NCBI GenBank assembly: GCA_012719035.1
Contig: JAAYBD010000030.1
Location: forward strand, 86,742 to 150,741
Origin: Clostridiales bacterium
GTDB taxonomy: Bacteria > Bacillota > Clostridia > Oscillospirales > Oscillospiraceae
DNA length: 64,000 bases
Direction: 5' to 3'
This document shows, one piece after another, positions 53,099 through 63,514 of this stretch. Below the pieces are notes generated by a model. That model did no database searches. It was not told where the DNA came from and worked only from the letters and a program-made list of their open reading frames with translations. How positions within the stretch are numbered: the stretch's first letter is position 1; each line of letters starts with the position of its first letter. The position numbers and the translations under genes were made by a program.

Positions 53099-54415
53099 TT
53101 ATGAGTAGCTTTGTGTGCTGGCGAAAGCGTCGTGTTCTTTTTTGTTGGTGAAGAAGCGGTGGGTCTTGGTTGCTTCATCGAGCGTGTAGTAATAATAATT
53201 CGTGGAAGCGGGCTTCAGTGCCGCCATAATCGAAGAAATACCGGGGTTGGCTATAGGCGTAGGAGGCAAGCCGGTATACTTTCTGGTGTTGTAAGGACTG
53301 TCTATTGCGAGGTCGTCAAGAGTCAGTGCTTCTTTATGCTCGGGAAGAATATAATAAATCGTTGCATCTATACCAAGCAGCATATTTGTATTAATACGGT
53401 TATAGATAACGCTTGCGATTTTAGGACGTTCTTCATCGTTTGCAGCCTCTTTTTCGATCATGGAGGCGATATTGATCACATCCCGTACGGTAAGACCTTT
53501 TTGCGAGGTGAGATCCCACATCTCCGCTGTGAACTTACGGTTGAAAATGTTAAGGAAAGTATCAATAGCGGCTTGGGCGGTCATGCCTTGATAGAATTCA
53601 TAGGTGTCGGGGAAGAGGAAGCCTTCAAGCCTTTTAGCATCGCCGAGCGGTATACCTTCAAGGAATTTGTAACTGAATTCTACGTTCGCCGCACATTCCA
53701 TAAGGTCATCGTATTTACATACTTTGTTTTCCTCAAGGCGCTTAAACATATCTTCCATAGTAAAGCCTTCGGGGAAAGTCACCTTGGTGCGAACCTGCGA
53801 ATCGCTGCCGAACTGCATTTTTTTAACAATGGCGCGATAATCGTATTCCGTGCTGAGCTCATATGTGCCGGGATCGATTTTTTCATTTGCATCGGAAATG
53901 GCTGAATAGAGTTTGAAGAGCGATTTGTATTCTATTATACCCGCATCCTTGAGTATACCCGCAACTTCACTGATGTCTGCTATCAGGATCTTCTTTTTAC
54001 CTGTTACATTGCCGTTCTCATCTTCTATATCCCGTTCCTTCTCGGTAAAGATTTCTTCGGGCAGAGTGACTTCGGTAGATAGCTCCTCTTTGTTAAGAGC
54101 CAAAACATCGCTTGCCGCCATCCAACCGACACAGGCAAGGATAACGCTGATGCTGACGATAAAAATAAAATACATCAGTCCGCCGAGGCAGCCTGTTTTA
54201 CTGTCGCGTCTTTTGCTGATTGGATCCTTGCCAAGTTCCTCAAGCTTGTCGTCCATAATATTACCCTCACTTCCGTAATACGGTAAGCTGCTGCGGCCTC
54301 CGTATGAATCAGACTTTGATAAATAGTTTGCTTTGCGATTGCCAAGCTTATCCTCAAACGCATCCAAATCGGGATTCCCGGCGTTGTTTTTATCATTATA
54401 ATTCCTATCTGGCAT
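53099..54415 (-). CDS. mltG: Endolytic murein transglycosylase MltG
   Basis: A 438-residue membrane enzyme that cleaves nascent glycan strands and sets their length. A charged cytoplasmic N-terminus of about 85 residues is followed by one membrane helix (about 86-108), a LysM-like region and the YceG catalytic domain with the Glu in IASMIEKEAANDEERPKIA and the DSPYNTRKYTGLPPTPIANPG block. AAGGAG is 6 nt before ATG 54413-54415. It is upstream of the U32 gene. Confidence 0.95.
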   Translation of the reverse strand: MPDRNYNDKNNAGNPDLDAFEDKLGNRKANYLSKSDSYGGRSSLPYYGSEGNIMDDKLEELGKDPISKRRDSKTGCLGGLMYFIFIVSISVILACVGWMAASDVLALNKEELSTEVTLPEEIFTEKERDIEDENGNVTGKKKILIADISEVAGILKDAGIIEYKSLFKLYSAISDANEKIDPGTYELSTEYDYRAIVKKMQFGSDSQVRTKVTFPEGFTMEDMFKRLEENKVCKYDDLMECAANVEFSYKFLEGIPLGDAKRLEGFLFPDTYEFYQGMTAQAAIDTFLNIFNRKFTAEMWDLTSQKGLTVRDVINIASMIEKEAANDEERPKIASVIYNRINTNMLLGIDATIYYILPEHKEALTLDDLAIDSPYNTRKYTGLPPTPIANPGISSIMAALKPASTNYYYYTLDEATKTHRFFTNKKEHDAFASTQSYS

Positions 54416-54600
54416 CAGTAACTCCTTAACAGTATTAATTAGTTGCGATAGCTGTAACCGCATTTCAGCAAGAGGCATATTATGGGTCGTAAGGCTATAT
54501 GGAGGTATAGCCTCGGCCTTAAAGAATTCTGAACTTACAGCCTACTCACCGCGCAGAGTGGCAGAACTATATAGTTGTGCGCGGAGAAAGGGATAAGCAA

Positions 54601-54732
54601 ATGTTTGGATGCGGAAATAATAGTTGCCTTTGGGTAATTGTAATCATTATTCTCATTGCCTGCTGCTGCGGGAACGGGTTGGGCGGTGCCGGCTGCGGCA
54701 CAGGCTGCGGCTGCGGAAATAACTGCTGCTAA
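54601..54732 (+). CDS. Cysteine- and glycine-rich membrane micropeptide (43 aa)
   Basis: ATG 54601 to TAA 54732. The peptide starts MFGCGNNSCLW, has a hydrophobic core VIVIIILIA and ends in a Cys/Gly/Asn-rich tail; 10 of 43 residues are Cys. AAAGGG lies 9 nt upstream and a strong terminator follows 30 nt after the stop, so it looks like a real monocistronic gene. Similar short high-cysteine proteins are annotated in clostridia as chorion-class high-cysteine proteins; the name carries no function. Metal binding or spore-coat crosslinking would be guesses. Confidence 0.7.
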   Translation: MFGCGNNSCLWVIVIIILIACCCGNGLGGAGCGTGCGCGNNCC

Positions 54733-54763
54733 ATCAAAGCATTATAGAAATAAACCTCTATTC

Positions 54764-54797
54764 TTGCGAGGCCTACTCCGGCCTCGCAATTCTTTTT
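54764..54797 (+). terminator. Terminator after the cysteine-rich micropeptide gene
   Basis: TTGCGAGGCC (54764-54773) pairs with GGCCTCGCAA (54780-54789), then TTCTTTTTT. It overlaps the last codons of the convergent cyclo-ligase gene. Confidence 0.9.
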
Positions 54798-55333
54798 TCG
54801 GTAACAAGGCAGTTTACGCGCATATCGTGAAATTCTCTCGGTACTTCTGAAACCATAAGCTTTTCGCGGCAAATGCCGATAGAAAATGCTTTGCAGTCTG
54901 AAAGATATCTGTCGAAGTAGCCGCCGCCGTGCCCTAACCGGTAAAATTCTTCATCATAACACAGAGCGGGGACAATTATGATGTCTCCTGCCTCCGGTAT
55001 AAGTTTTTTTGCATTGTCTTTAGGAGTCGGGATGCCAAGTAATCCTGAAGGCAATTCGTTTAGCGCACATTCTAAAAGCGCGAAGTCCATTTTACCGCCG
55101 TTAAGATTTGCCGGCAGCGCGACCTGTTTGCCGATATTACGGCAATGCTCGATGAGCCGTCTTGTGTCAGCCTCGCGGTCTATGCTGATATAGGTAAAAA
55201 CACGCGGCGCCGATATAAATTCGCGCATAGAAATTATGTTATTAAAAATCGCATTATCACTTTCTATGATATAGGTTCTGTCAAGGGCGGCAATGCGTTC
55301 TTTGATTTCGGTTCTTAATTTTACTTTATCCAA
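54773..55333 (-). CDS. 5-formyltetrahydrofolate cyclo-ligase
   Basis: A 186-residue ATP-dependent enzyme that converts 5-formyl-THF to 5,10-methenyl-THF, recycling folate. Motifs: VFTYISIDREADTRRLIEH, LGIPTPKDN and the ATP/Mg site VPALCYDEEFYRLGHGGGYFDRYL. The start is TTG 55331-55333, 3 nt after the DJ-1 stop, with only a distant GGAG, so translational coupling is likely. It is last in the sir2-tagA-tmk-DJ1 operon. Confidence 0.93.
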   Translation of the reverse strand: MDKVKLRTEIKERIAALDRTYIIESDNAIFNNIISMREFISAPRVFTYISIDREADTRRLIEHCRNIGKQVALPANLNGGKMDFALLECALNELPSGLLGIPTPKDNAKKLIPEAGDIIIVPALCYDEEFYRLGHGGGYFDRYLSDCKAFSIGICREKLMVSEVPREFHDMRVNCLVTEKRIARPE

Positions 55334-55336
55334 TGC

Positions 55337-55879
55337 TTAATATACAAGCTCCGTTCTTATTTTTTCAGCAATCTTCCTATCTTTTATATGAGACAAAAGC
55401 TCAAGCCCAAACTCGATTGCGGAACCGGGTGCTCTCCCTGTTATAAGGTTTACATCCGCAACAATCGGTTTTTCAAGTTTACAAACTGCATTGCCCATCA
55501 GCTTTTCAGAGCCGGGGTAGCAGGTGATGGTTTTTCCGTCGATGAGTCCTAAATCCGATAAAACCGAAGGACCTGCGCAGATGGCGGCAAGTTTTGCCCC
55601 TGCTTTTGCGAAGTTTTTGATAAGTTCCATTGCATCCTCATCGCCCTTAATGGAGTTGACTCCGCCCATTCCGCCGGGAATTACAATGGTATCGTCCGCC
55701 GATGGACTTATATCGCGTATAAAAACGTCCGCCGTGATTAAGATTCCATGTGCGCCCGCTACAGTTTTACTCTCTCCTACTGCGGCAAAGCGGACGGGAA
55801 CGCCGCCGCGGCGGAGAATATCACAAGGGCTTACAGCTTCTATTTCCTCAAAGCCTTGTCCAAGAATTATATATACCAC
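55337..55879 (-). CDS. DJ-1/PfpI family protein
   Basis: A 180-residue protein of the DJ-1 superfamily. The conserved Glu is in GQGFEEIEA (about 10-15) and the reactive Cys in AAICAGPSVL (nucleophile elbow, about residue 100), with GRAPGSAIEFGL near the end. Family members are implicated in glyoxalase or oxidative damage functions; the role here is not known. The start is GTG 55877-55879 directly after the tmk stop (TAAGTG), so it is coupled to tmk. Confidence 0.9.
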   Translation of the reverse strand: MVYIILGQGFEEIEAVSPCDILRRGGVPVRFAAVGESKTVAGAHGILITADVFIRDISPSADDTIVIPGGMGGVNSIKGDEDAMELIKNFAKAGAKLAAICAGPSVLSDLGLIDGKTITCYPGSEKLMGNAVCKLEKPIVADVNLITGRAPGSAIEFGLELLSHIKDRKIAEKIRTELVY

Positions 55880-56548
55880 TTAACACAGAACTCCTTTCAC
55901 AGCTTTATATATGTCTTCGTGTATGTCCCTGGCACGGCGCATAGCGCCATGCTCGAGACAATGTATTTTATTCCAATTCAAGCGTTCGGCAGCAATTACA
56001 CCGGCATCAAGACATGCCTTGAGGTAATCCGCGTGGGTTTCGTGTATATCACCTTCGGTGTTTGTCTGCTCCTGCCTTTTTTTCATTTGCTCAAGGCAGG
56101 TTTTAAGGTCAATATCCATGTATAAGACGATATCGGGTTTTGGAAGTTCCATTAAACGGAACTCAAAATCATAGAGCCAGTCCAGAAAGCCGATTATTTC
56201 GTCTTTGGGAAGTTTTGCACCCTGATGGATGGCATTCGAGGTGGTGTAGCGGTCACAGATGACTGTTCCGCCGTTTTGATAAAACTCACCCCAGTCCGTT
56301 TTGTAGGACGCAAAGCGGTCTACAAAGAAAAATGTAGAAGCGGCAAAGGCGTTAACATCATCGGGTCTTTTTCCAAACTCGCCGGAGAGGTATGAGCGGA
56401 GAAGAGCGGACGAGCTTTCGTTATATCTGGGAAAAACGAGCTTACGGAAGGGAACACACTCGTTAGCAAGCCTTTCGGTGAGAAGCTTGAACTGTGTTGA
56501 TTTTCCGCTTCCGTCTATGCCCTCAAAAACAATAAGCTTTCCTTGCAT
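55880..56548 (-). CDS. tmk: Thymidylate kinase
   Basis: A 222-residue P-loop kinase that makes dTDP from dTMP. Walker A is FEGIDGSGKST (about 7-17); the DRY-type motif is VICDRYTTSN and a lid with Arg/Lys-Gln residues follows (LEQMKKRQEQTN). The start is taken as ATG 56546-56548, 6 nt after GAGGGG; an ATG one codon up is too close to it. The frame is open further upstream into tagA. The protein is slightly longer than the common 205-215. Confidence 0.92.
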   Translation of the reverse strand: MQGKLIVFEGIDGSGKSTQFKLLTERLANECVPFRKLVFPRYNESSSALLRSYLSGEFGKRPDDVNAFAASTFFFVDRFASYKTDWGEFYQNGGTVICDRYTTSNAIHQGAKLPKDEIIGFLDWLYDFEFRLMELPKPDIVLYMDIDLKTCLEQMKKRQEQTNTEGDIHETHADYLKACLDAGVIAAERLNWNKIHCLEHGAMRRARDIHEDIYKAVKGVLC

Positions 56549-56598
56549 CATTTTCCCCTCGTTGTAAACAGTGCGGATGGACTTTCCATGCGCAAAGA

Positions 56599-57342
56599 TT
56601 ATTTTTTCCCGCTTATCCTCTGCCCGATAACGGCAAAGCCGAATTTGGGCAGGTTCTTCATTCGTTTTGCTCTGCTCGGCTCCTCTTTCAGGCGATAAAG
56701 CCACTCAAGACCAAGCTTTTGCCACTTTTCAGGCGCCCGCTCAACTATACCTGCAAAAACGTCCAGCGAGCCGCCGAGACCCGCCATAAGACCTACATTC
56801 AGCTTTGAGGCGTTTTCATGCATCCAAAGCTCCTGCTTTGGAGCGCCAAGGCACACGAGCAGAAGATCGGGAGAAAGAGCATTTATTTTATCGATAACGG
56901 CTTCGTTATCTGTAAAGTATCCGTCGTTTGTGCCGATGATTCGCAGACCTTTGAAACGGTCGAGCAGATTTTTCGCCGCTTCCTCCGCGACTCCCGGCTT
57001 GGCGCCGAGAAGAAATACGGTCATTTCACGCTTTGCCATTTGCCCGAAAAGCTCCTGAGCGAAGTCTATTCCGGGAAGTTTTTGTTTCAGCGGTGTTCCA
57101 AGGATTTTTGCCCCTTTTATAATTCCGATGCCGTCCGGAAGAACCATATCGGCATTTTTAACCGCGTCGGAAAGGGAAGAACTATCGCGGCACAGCATTA
57201 CTATTTCGGGATTCGGAGTGACAACATAGGCGGCGTTTCTGCTTTCCATAAGCCCAAGAGCCTTTTGTACTGCCTCATCCATCGTGAGATTGTCAAACGA
57301 AACGCCCAGGACATCGATTCTGATCGTTATCAGTCCTTTCAT
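56599..57342 (-). CDS. tagA: WecG/TagA/CpsF family glycosyltransferase
   Basis: A 247-residue GT26 enzyme that, as TagA, adds N-acetylmannosamine to the undecaprenyl-linked GlcNAc made by TagO. It shows VVTPNPEIVMLCRD, VLPDGIGIIKGAKILG, FLLGAKPGVAEEAA and LVCLGAPKQELWM, all family hallmarks, plus a basic C-terminal tail. Together with the TagO-type enzyme and WecB (which supplies UDP-ManNAc) at 20-22 kb, this gives the first two steps of teichoic-acid-like linkage synthesis. The start has no clear Shine-Dalgarno, so the N-terminus is uncertain. Confidence 0.9.
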   Translation of the reverse strand: MKGLITIRIDVLGVSFDNLTMDEAVQKALGLMESRNAAYVVTPNPEIVMLCRDSSSLSDAVKNADMVLPDGIGIIKGAKILGTPLKQKLPGIDFAQELFGQMAKREMTVFLLGAKPGVAEEAAKNLLDRFKGLRIIGTNDGYFTDNEAVIDKINALSPDLLLVCLGAPKQELWMHENASKLNVGLMAGLGGSLDVFAGIVERAPEKWQKLGLEWLYRLKEEPSRAKRMKNLPKFGFAVIGQRISGKK

Positions 57343-57362
57343 TTTGATTAAACATGTGACGG

Positions 57363-58079
57363 CTATACCTGTGCAAACACTTCGCCTATTTTCCCGTTTA
57401 TTATGAGGTTTGCATAGCCGTCAAAGGGAGTTGCCTGCTTATTGATGAGGACAAGCTTTTTGCGCTTATAGTATGTGATGAGTCCCGCCGCGGGATATAC
57501 GTTTAGTGAAGTACCGCCGACTATCAGCATATCGCATTCGCTTATATGGCGTATTGCTTCGCTGAGAACACCGGTGTTCAGCGATTCCTCATAAAGCACG
57601 ACATCGGGACGGACAATGCCCCCGCAGGAGCAGTGCGGAACGCCTTTACAGCTGTTTGCCTCATCCCCCGGCATGTCCTTGCCGCAGGAGGTGCAGTAAA
57701 ACCTGTGTATCGTGCCGTGAAGCTCAAGCACGTTTTTGCTGCCCGCCGCCTGATGCAGCCCGTCTATGTTTTGAGTTATTATTGCCTTTAGCTTTCCCTG
57801 CTTTTCAAGTTCCGCAAGGCGGATATGAGCCTGATTAGGCTTTACGTCGTGTAAAGTGAGCTTGTCGTGGTAAAACTCATAAAACTCCCCGGGATGCGTT
57901 CTGAAAAAGCTGCCGCTTAAAATCTCTTCGGGAGGGTATTTATATTTTTGGCTGTAGAGCCCGTCAACACTGCGGAAATCGGGAATTCCGCTCTCGGTTG
58001 AAACGCCTGCGCCTCCGAAGAACACGATGCTGCCGCTGCCTTCTATCATCTCGCGGAGCTTAACGATTTTTTCGTCCAT
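57363..58079 (-). CDS. NAD-dependent protein deacylase (sirtuin, Sir2 family)
   Basis: A 238-residue sirtuin that removes acyl groups from lysine using NAD. Motifs: GGAGVSTESGIPDFRS (about 22-37), ITQNIDGLHQAAGS with the catalytic His in ELHGT, and four zinc Cys in CTSCG and CSCGG; the first Cys pair is C-x2-C and the second is C-x-C. VGTSLNVYPAAGL closes the NAD site. GGGGAGG lies 7 nt before ATG 58079. It heads the operon with tagA. Confidence 0.94.
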   Translation of the reverse strand: MDEKIVKLREMIEGSGSIVFFGGAGVSTESGIPDFRSVDGLYSQKYKYPPEEILSGSFFRTHPGEFYEFYHDKLTLHDVKPNQAHIRLAELEKQGKLKAIITQNIDGLHQAAGSKNVLELHGTIHRFYCTSCGKDMPGDEANSCKGVPHCSCGGIVRPDVVLYEESLNTGVLSEAIRHISECDMLIVGGTSLNVYPAAGLITYYKRKKLVLINKQATPFDGYANLIINGKIGEVFAQV

Positions 58080-58158
58080 GCAGATACCTCCCCAAAAAGA
58101 TGTTACTTTAAACCGAAGCCATTATACACATTTTTGCCATGTTGCGCAAGACAAAAAG

Positions 58159-58231
58159 ACAGCCGCGGCAAATCGTGTACGGCGTTTCGGGCAGTATGCC
58201 CACCAAACGCTGTAGGAAGTGCCGCGGCTGT
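58159..58231 (-). terminator. Three-helix compound terminator after guaB
   Basis: Read on the minus strand: ACAGCCGCGGCA pairs with TGCCGCGGCTGT (58159-58170 with 58220-58231), inside it GCGTTT/AAACGC (58182-58187, 58205-58210) and GGGCA/TGCCC (58189-58193, 58197-58201). The tail CTTTTTGTC follows on the minus strand. Confidence 0.75.
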
Positions 58232-58238
58232 TATATTA

Positions 58239-59813
<1,575 letters not shown>

Positions 59814-59836
59814 TTAAATCAAATCATATGATGCCG

Positions 59837-60697
59837 TTAACAGAAGATTCTGTCTTCTTTTGAACGCCCATGGTCAGTAACATTACCATGTGTTCTGGCA
59901 TAATAAAATATGTACTGCTGGGCAAGTCCGGCATATGAGCCGAGAACCGCAGGATCGAAATCCTTGGGGAAATGCTCTTTCAGCGCTCGTTTCATCCAGA
60001 CATCAATAGGAAACCTGTCCATCCTGTGAAGACCGTAGAGCATAAAGCAATTTGCCACCTTGTCGCCTACGCCCTGAATTTGCTTTATCTTTACAAAGGC
60101 TTCCTCGGAGGGCATATCGGAAAGAGCTTCCAAATCAAGCGAACCGCCTCCGACGGTGCGGGCTGCGTCAAGAATATATGCTGCGCGGTAGCCGCAGCGG
60201 AGGGGGGCAAGATCTTTCTCACTGAGAACTGCAAGTGTTTCTGCTGCGGGGAAAGAATACAGACCGTAGTCCAGCTTCTCGCCGTAGATTTCACAGAGCG
60301 TGGATATGATTTTTTTTATTCGGGGGATGTTGTTGCACTGGGATATTATGAAACTGCAAAGTGCTTCCCAGGGTTCCTGGCGCAGAATACGTATACCCGC
60401 TCCGAAGTCTGAGCATTTTTTCAGATAAGACGGTTCTGTAAAGGAGAGAGACTTTTCCTTGTAATCCACATCAAGATCAAAATAGTATCGCCAGAACGGT
60501 ACATCTTCATTCTTAGCACTGCATATGATACGGCCGTCTTCTTCCCATATCTTCAGTGCCTTGCCGCAGGCTGCGCCCGAATAGACTCCCGATTCATCGG
60601 CATTCCATCTGAAGCACTGCCCGCATTCAAATGTTTTTATCAAATCGAGTTCCTCGGCGGAAGCCAGGACATATCCGGTTTTTTCTGTTGTTCGCAT
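59837..60697 (-). CDS. OGG1-type 8-oxoguanine DNA glycosylase/AP lyase
   Basis: A 286-residue base-excision repair enzyme. The N-terminal OGG_N domain has FECGQCFRWN (about 24-33); the HhH-GPD core has IISQCNNIPRIKKII, the helix-hairpin-helix IQGVGDKVANCFMLYGL with catalytic Lys (about 216) and the conserved Asp in FPIDVWMKRAL (about 236). It resembles OGG1/AlkA-like glycosylases of anaerobes. GGAGG lies before ATG 60697. Substrate is inferred from the family. Confidence 0.9.
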   Translation of the reverse strand: MRTTEKTGYVLASAEELDLIKTFECGQCFRWNADESGVYSGAACGKALKIWEEDGRIICSAKNEDVPFWRYYFDLDVDYKEKSLSFTEPSYLKKCSDFGAGIRILRQEPWEALCSFIISQCNNIPRIKKIISTLCEIYGEKLDYGLYSFPAAETLAVLSEKDLAPLRCGYRAAYILDAARTVGGGSLDLEALSDMPSEEAFVKIKQIQGVGDKVANCFMLYGLHRMDRFPIDVWMKRALKEHFPKDFDPAVLGSYAGLAQQYIFYYARTHGNVTDHGRSKEDRIFC

Positions 60698-60744
60698 AGC
60701 CTTGCCTCCATGAAACGTTACTTTAAAAAAGAAGGAGTTGTTTG

Positions 60745-60773
60745 CAAAAATCCCGCCCCAAAAGAGGCGGGAT
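60745..60773 (-). terminator. Rho-independent terminator after rpsU
   Basis: ATCCCGCC (60750-60757) pairs with GGCGGGAT (60766-60773); on the minus strand TTTTTGC follows. Confidence 0.9.
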
Positions 60774-60785
60774 CAATGTTCTTAC

Positions 60786-60971
60786 TTAGTTATAATGCTT
60801 GTTCTTATTTTTTCTGGCAGCCTCAGACTTCTTGCGGCGCTTAACGCTGGGACTCTGATAGTATTCCTTTTTTCTGAGGTCTGACATAACTCCGGACTTC
60901 GCACAGCTCCTCTTAAATCTTTTAAGAGCGCTGTCCAAAGATTCATTCTCTTTTACGCGTACTTCTGACAT
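60786..60971 (-). CDS. rpsU: 30S ribosomal protein S21
   Basis: A 61-residue basic ribosomal protein of the small subunit. It begins [22 protein letters not shown] and ends in a Lys/Arg-rich tail ([18 protein letters not shown]), the typical S21 pattern. GGAGGGAGGG lies before ATG 60969-60971. It has a consensus promoter and a structured leader of about 65 nt. It is not joined to dnaG/rpoD as in some bacteria. Confidence 0.97.
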   Translation of the reverse strand: MSEVRVKENESLDSALKRFKRSCAKSGVMSDLRKKEYYQSPSVKRRKKSEAARKNKNKHYN

Positions 60972-60993
60972 TCTATTTCCCTCCCTCCAAATA

Positions 60994-61035
60994 CGCCAAA
61001 CGGCGCTTTAAGGGCCATCATCTATGGCTTTGGCG
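60994..61035 (-). promoter_or_regulatory. Structured 5' leader of rpsU
   Basis: On the minus strand, CGCCAAA (61029-61035) pairs with TTTGGCG (60994-61000), enclosing GCCAT/ATGGC (61024-61028 with 61014-61018). The hairpin starts at the predicted transcription start. It could be an autoregulatory site for S21 or a stabilising structure. Confidence 0.45.
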
Positions 61036-61041
61036 AGGATA

Positions 61042-61070
61042 ATTATAATTGTTTTTTAGGATATTGTCAA
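61042..61070 (-). promoter_or_regulatory. Consensus sigma-A promoter of rpsU
   Basis: Minus-strand TTGACA (61065-61070), 17-bp spacer, TATAAT (61042-61047): all twelve consensus bases match. Confidence 0.9.
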
Positions 61071-61243
61071 GCAATTTTAACAATATAAAGGCAATAAAAA
61101 GTGCAATTTTGCTATTAGCGGTGTATAATTGCCATCGGAATTATTATTGTGCAAAATAAGACAAAATACTCCTTGACAGATATATAAAAGTTTTTGGCAT
61201 TTTCGGGAAATCGGAAAGGAATGCCGTAATTTACAAATTAGAC

Positions 61244-61272
61244 TTGTAAAATTTTCAAGCTGTGCGTATAAT
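61244..61272 (+). promoter_or_regulatory. Sigma-A-type promoter of the GntR regulator gene
   Basis: TTGTAA (61244-61249), 17-bp spacer, perfect TATAAT (61267-61272). It overlaps the upstream GTG at 61262, so translation must begin further down. Confidence 0.7.
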
Positions 61273-61309
61273 GTTTAGGAAAAATAGTATGTTGGGGGCG
61301 CGCTTTCCT

Positions 61310-62095
61310 GTGGAAACAAATCCTATACTGCTCAGCCCGCTGTCTCTTGACAGCGACATCCCGTTATATTCGCAGCTTGTGAGTATTGTAAAAAGGAATA
61401 TTACCGCCGGTACGCTGAGTCCCGGCGAGCTTTTGCCGTCGGAGGCTGAACTATGTAAAACTTTCGATATAAGCCGAAGCACGGTCCGGCAGGCGATAGG
61501 CTCTTTGGAGGCCGAAGGACTTGTCGTACGCAAACAGGGCAGGGGCACCTTTGTAGCCGAGCCGAAGATGCGCCGGAAAACGGAAAACGTGTATTCGTTC
61601 ACTTCTGAGATCAGTTCTATGGGACTGACCCCGTCTTCTACACTCATAGAGTTTGAGATAATAACACCCACTCCTGATATAGTGAAGGTTCTCGAACTGA
61701 ATTCTGCCGATAAAACGGTCTATCGTTTTACCCGCATAAGAAACGTAAACGATGAGCCGCTTATTCTCGAGACTTCGTTTTACCCTCAATATATTTATCC
61801 TAAGCTCACTAAGGAGCTTTTGAAAACCCACAGCTTTTACAGCCTTCTTTATGAAGTGGGAATTGCGCCTGCCTCCGCAGTGGATTCCTACGAGGCTGTT
61901 GTTCTCGGCCGCGAGGAAGCGGAAATGCTCGGATGCAGACCGGGAAGCTGTGCCTTTTCTGTCCAGAGGAGAACGAGAACGGAAACGGGGATGATTTATG
62001 AATATACGCAAAGCCTTATCAGAGCGGACCGCGTCACGCTTGACGTATACCTGCATAAGGACGGCGTATCATTTACGCGAAGTGTGGACAAATAG
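61310..62095 (+). CDS. GntR family transcriptional regulator with UTRA domain
   Basis: A 261-residue regulator: N-terminal winged helix (about 12-80; [45 protein letters not shown], then GRGTFV) and a C-terminal UTRA ligand domain (about 100-255) that usually binds a sugar phosphate or related effector. The start is taken as GTG 61310, with GGGGG 11 nt upstream; ATG 61289 is an alternative, and GTG 61262 is excluded by the promoter. It lies directly upstream of gapA (208 bp), and a palindrome overlapping the gapA promoter is a candidate target. Confidence 0.88.
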   Translation: METNPILLSPLSLDSDIPLYSQLVSIVKRNITAGTLSPGELLPSEAELCKTFDISRSTVRQAIGSLEAEGLVVRKQGRGTFVAEPKMRRKTENVYSFTSEISSMGLTPSSTLIEFEIITPTPDIVKVLELNSADKTVYRFTRIRNVNDEPLILETSFYPQYIYPKLTKELLKTHSFYSLLYEVGIAPASAVDSYEAVVLGREEAEMLGCRPGSCAFSVQRRTRTETGMIYEYTQSLIRADRVTLDVYLHKDGVSFTRSVDK

Positions 62096-62257
62096 CCCTA
62101 TTCTAAATTAAATGAAAGGGCATCTTTAAATCGGCAGGACATAGTCTTGCCAAGATAAACGCAGTTTACTAAAAATATCTTATGCCGATCAGATTTACCT
62201 GCATAAGACAGGTTTGGAGTATATTTGCGGCAAACAGTATAAAAGAGATTTAGCAAA

Positions 62258-62281
62258 CGTATCATACGTGTATACTATAAT
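62258..62281 (+). promoter_or_regulatory. gapA promoter -10 with overlapping palindromes
   Basis: TATAAT (62276-62281) has a weak -35. Just upstream, CGTATCATACG (62258-62268) is a perfect inverted repeat and GTGTATAC (62268-62275) differs by one base from the GntR-type core GTMTAKAC. A regulator bound here would block the promoter. Confidence 0.45.
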
Positions 62282-62291
62282 CAATATTTGA

Positions 62292-63314
<1,023 letters not shown>

Positions 63315-63360
63315 CCATTGGTAATGCTACACTTTTTGACATTCAAAAGCTAAAATAGTT

Positions 63361-63390
63361 TTGACAATTTGGTTCAACTGTGAATAATCT
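63361..63390 (+). promoter_or_regulatory. Possible promoter of the recombinase fragment
   Basis: TTGACA (63361-63366), 18-bp spacer, TAATCT (63385-63390). The -10 lies in one copy of a near-direct repeat (ACTGTGAATAATCT at 63377-63390 and ACTGTGATAATCT at 63430-63442). Confidence 0.4.
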
Positions 63391-63450
63391 CGTTTTACTA
63401 TGACAACGATTCGGACTTTTTGCCGACAAACTGTGATAATCTAAAACGAG
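63389..63450. repeat. Inverted repeat upstream of the recombinase fragment
   Basis: CTCGTTTTA (63389-63397) and TAAAACGAG (63442-63450) are perfect inverted repeats flanking a smaller CGG/CCG hairpin. It could be a regulatory hairpin or an end of a mobile element. Confidence 0.45.
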
Positions 63451-63466
63451 CCAATCACCGATAAAG

Positions 63467-63511
63467 AACACCTCTTATTTAGGTATTTTTGTACTTTAAG
63501 TAAGGGGTGTT
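63467..63511 (+). promoter_or_regulatory. Hairpin sequestering the Shine-Dalgarno of the recombinase fragment
   Basis: AACACCTCTTA (63467-63477) pairs with TAAGGGGTGTT (63501-63511) with one U-G, and the helix can extend. The right arm contains AAGGGGTG, the ribosome site 5 nt before ATG 63515. Confidence 0.5.
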
Positions 63512-63514
63512 TTT

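Larger units (their letters stand above)
60972..61309. other. Divergent region between rpsU and the GntR gene
   Basis: 338 bp holding the rpsU leader hairpin and promoter (minus) and the GntR promoter (61244-61272, plus). The stretch 61075-61240 is AT-rich; I see nothing definite in it. Confidence 0.6.

Noticed and set aside
53111..53905. 264-codon open frame on the plus strand opposite mltG
   Set aside because: Entirely within mltG, with no ribosome site and no family resemblance.
63315..63514. Small gene between gapA and the recombinase fragment
   Set aside because: No open frame with a ribosome site; the stretch is repeats, a promoter and a leader hairpin.
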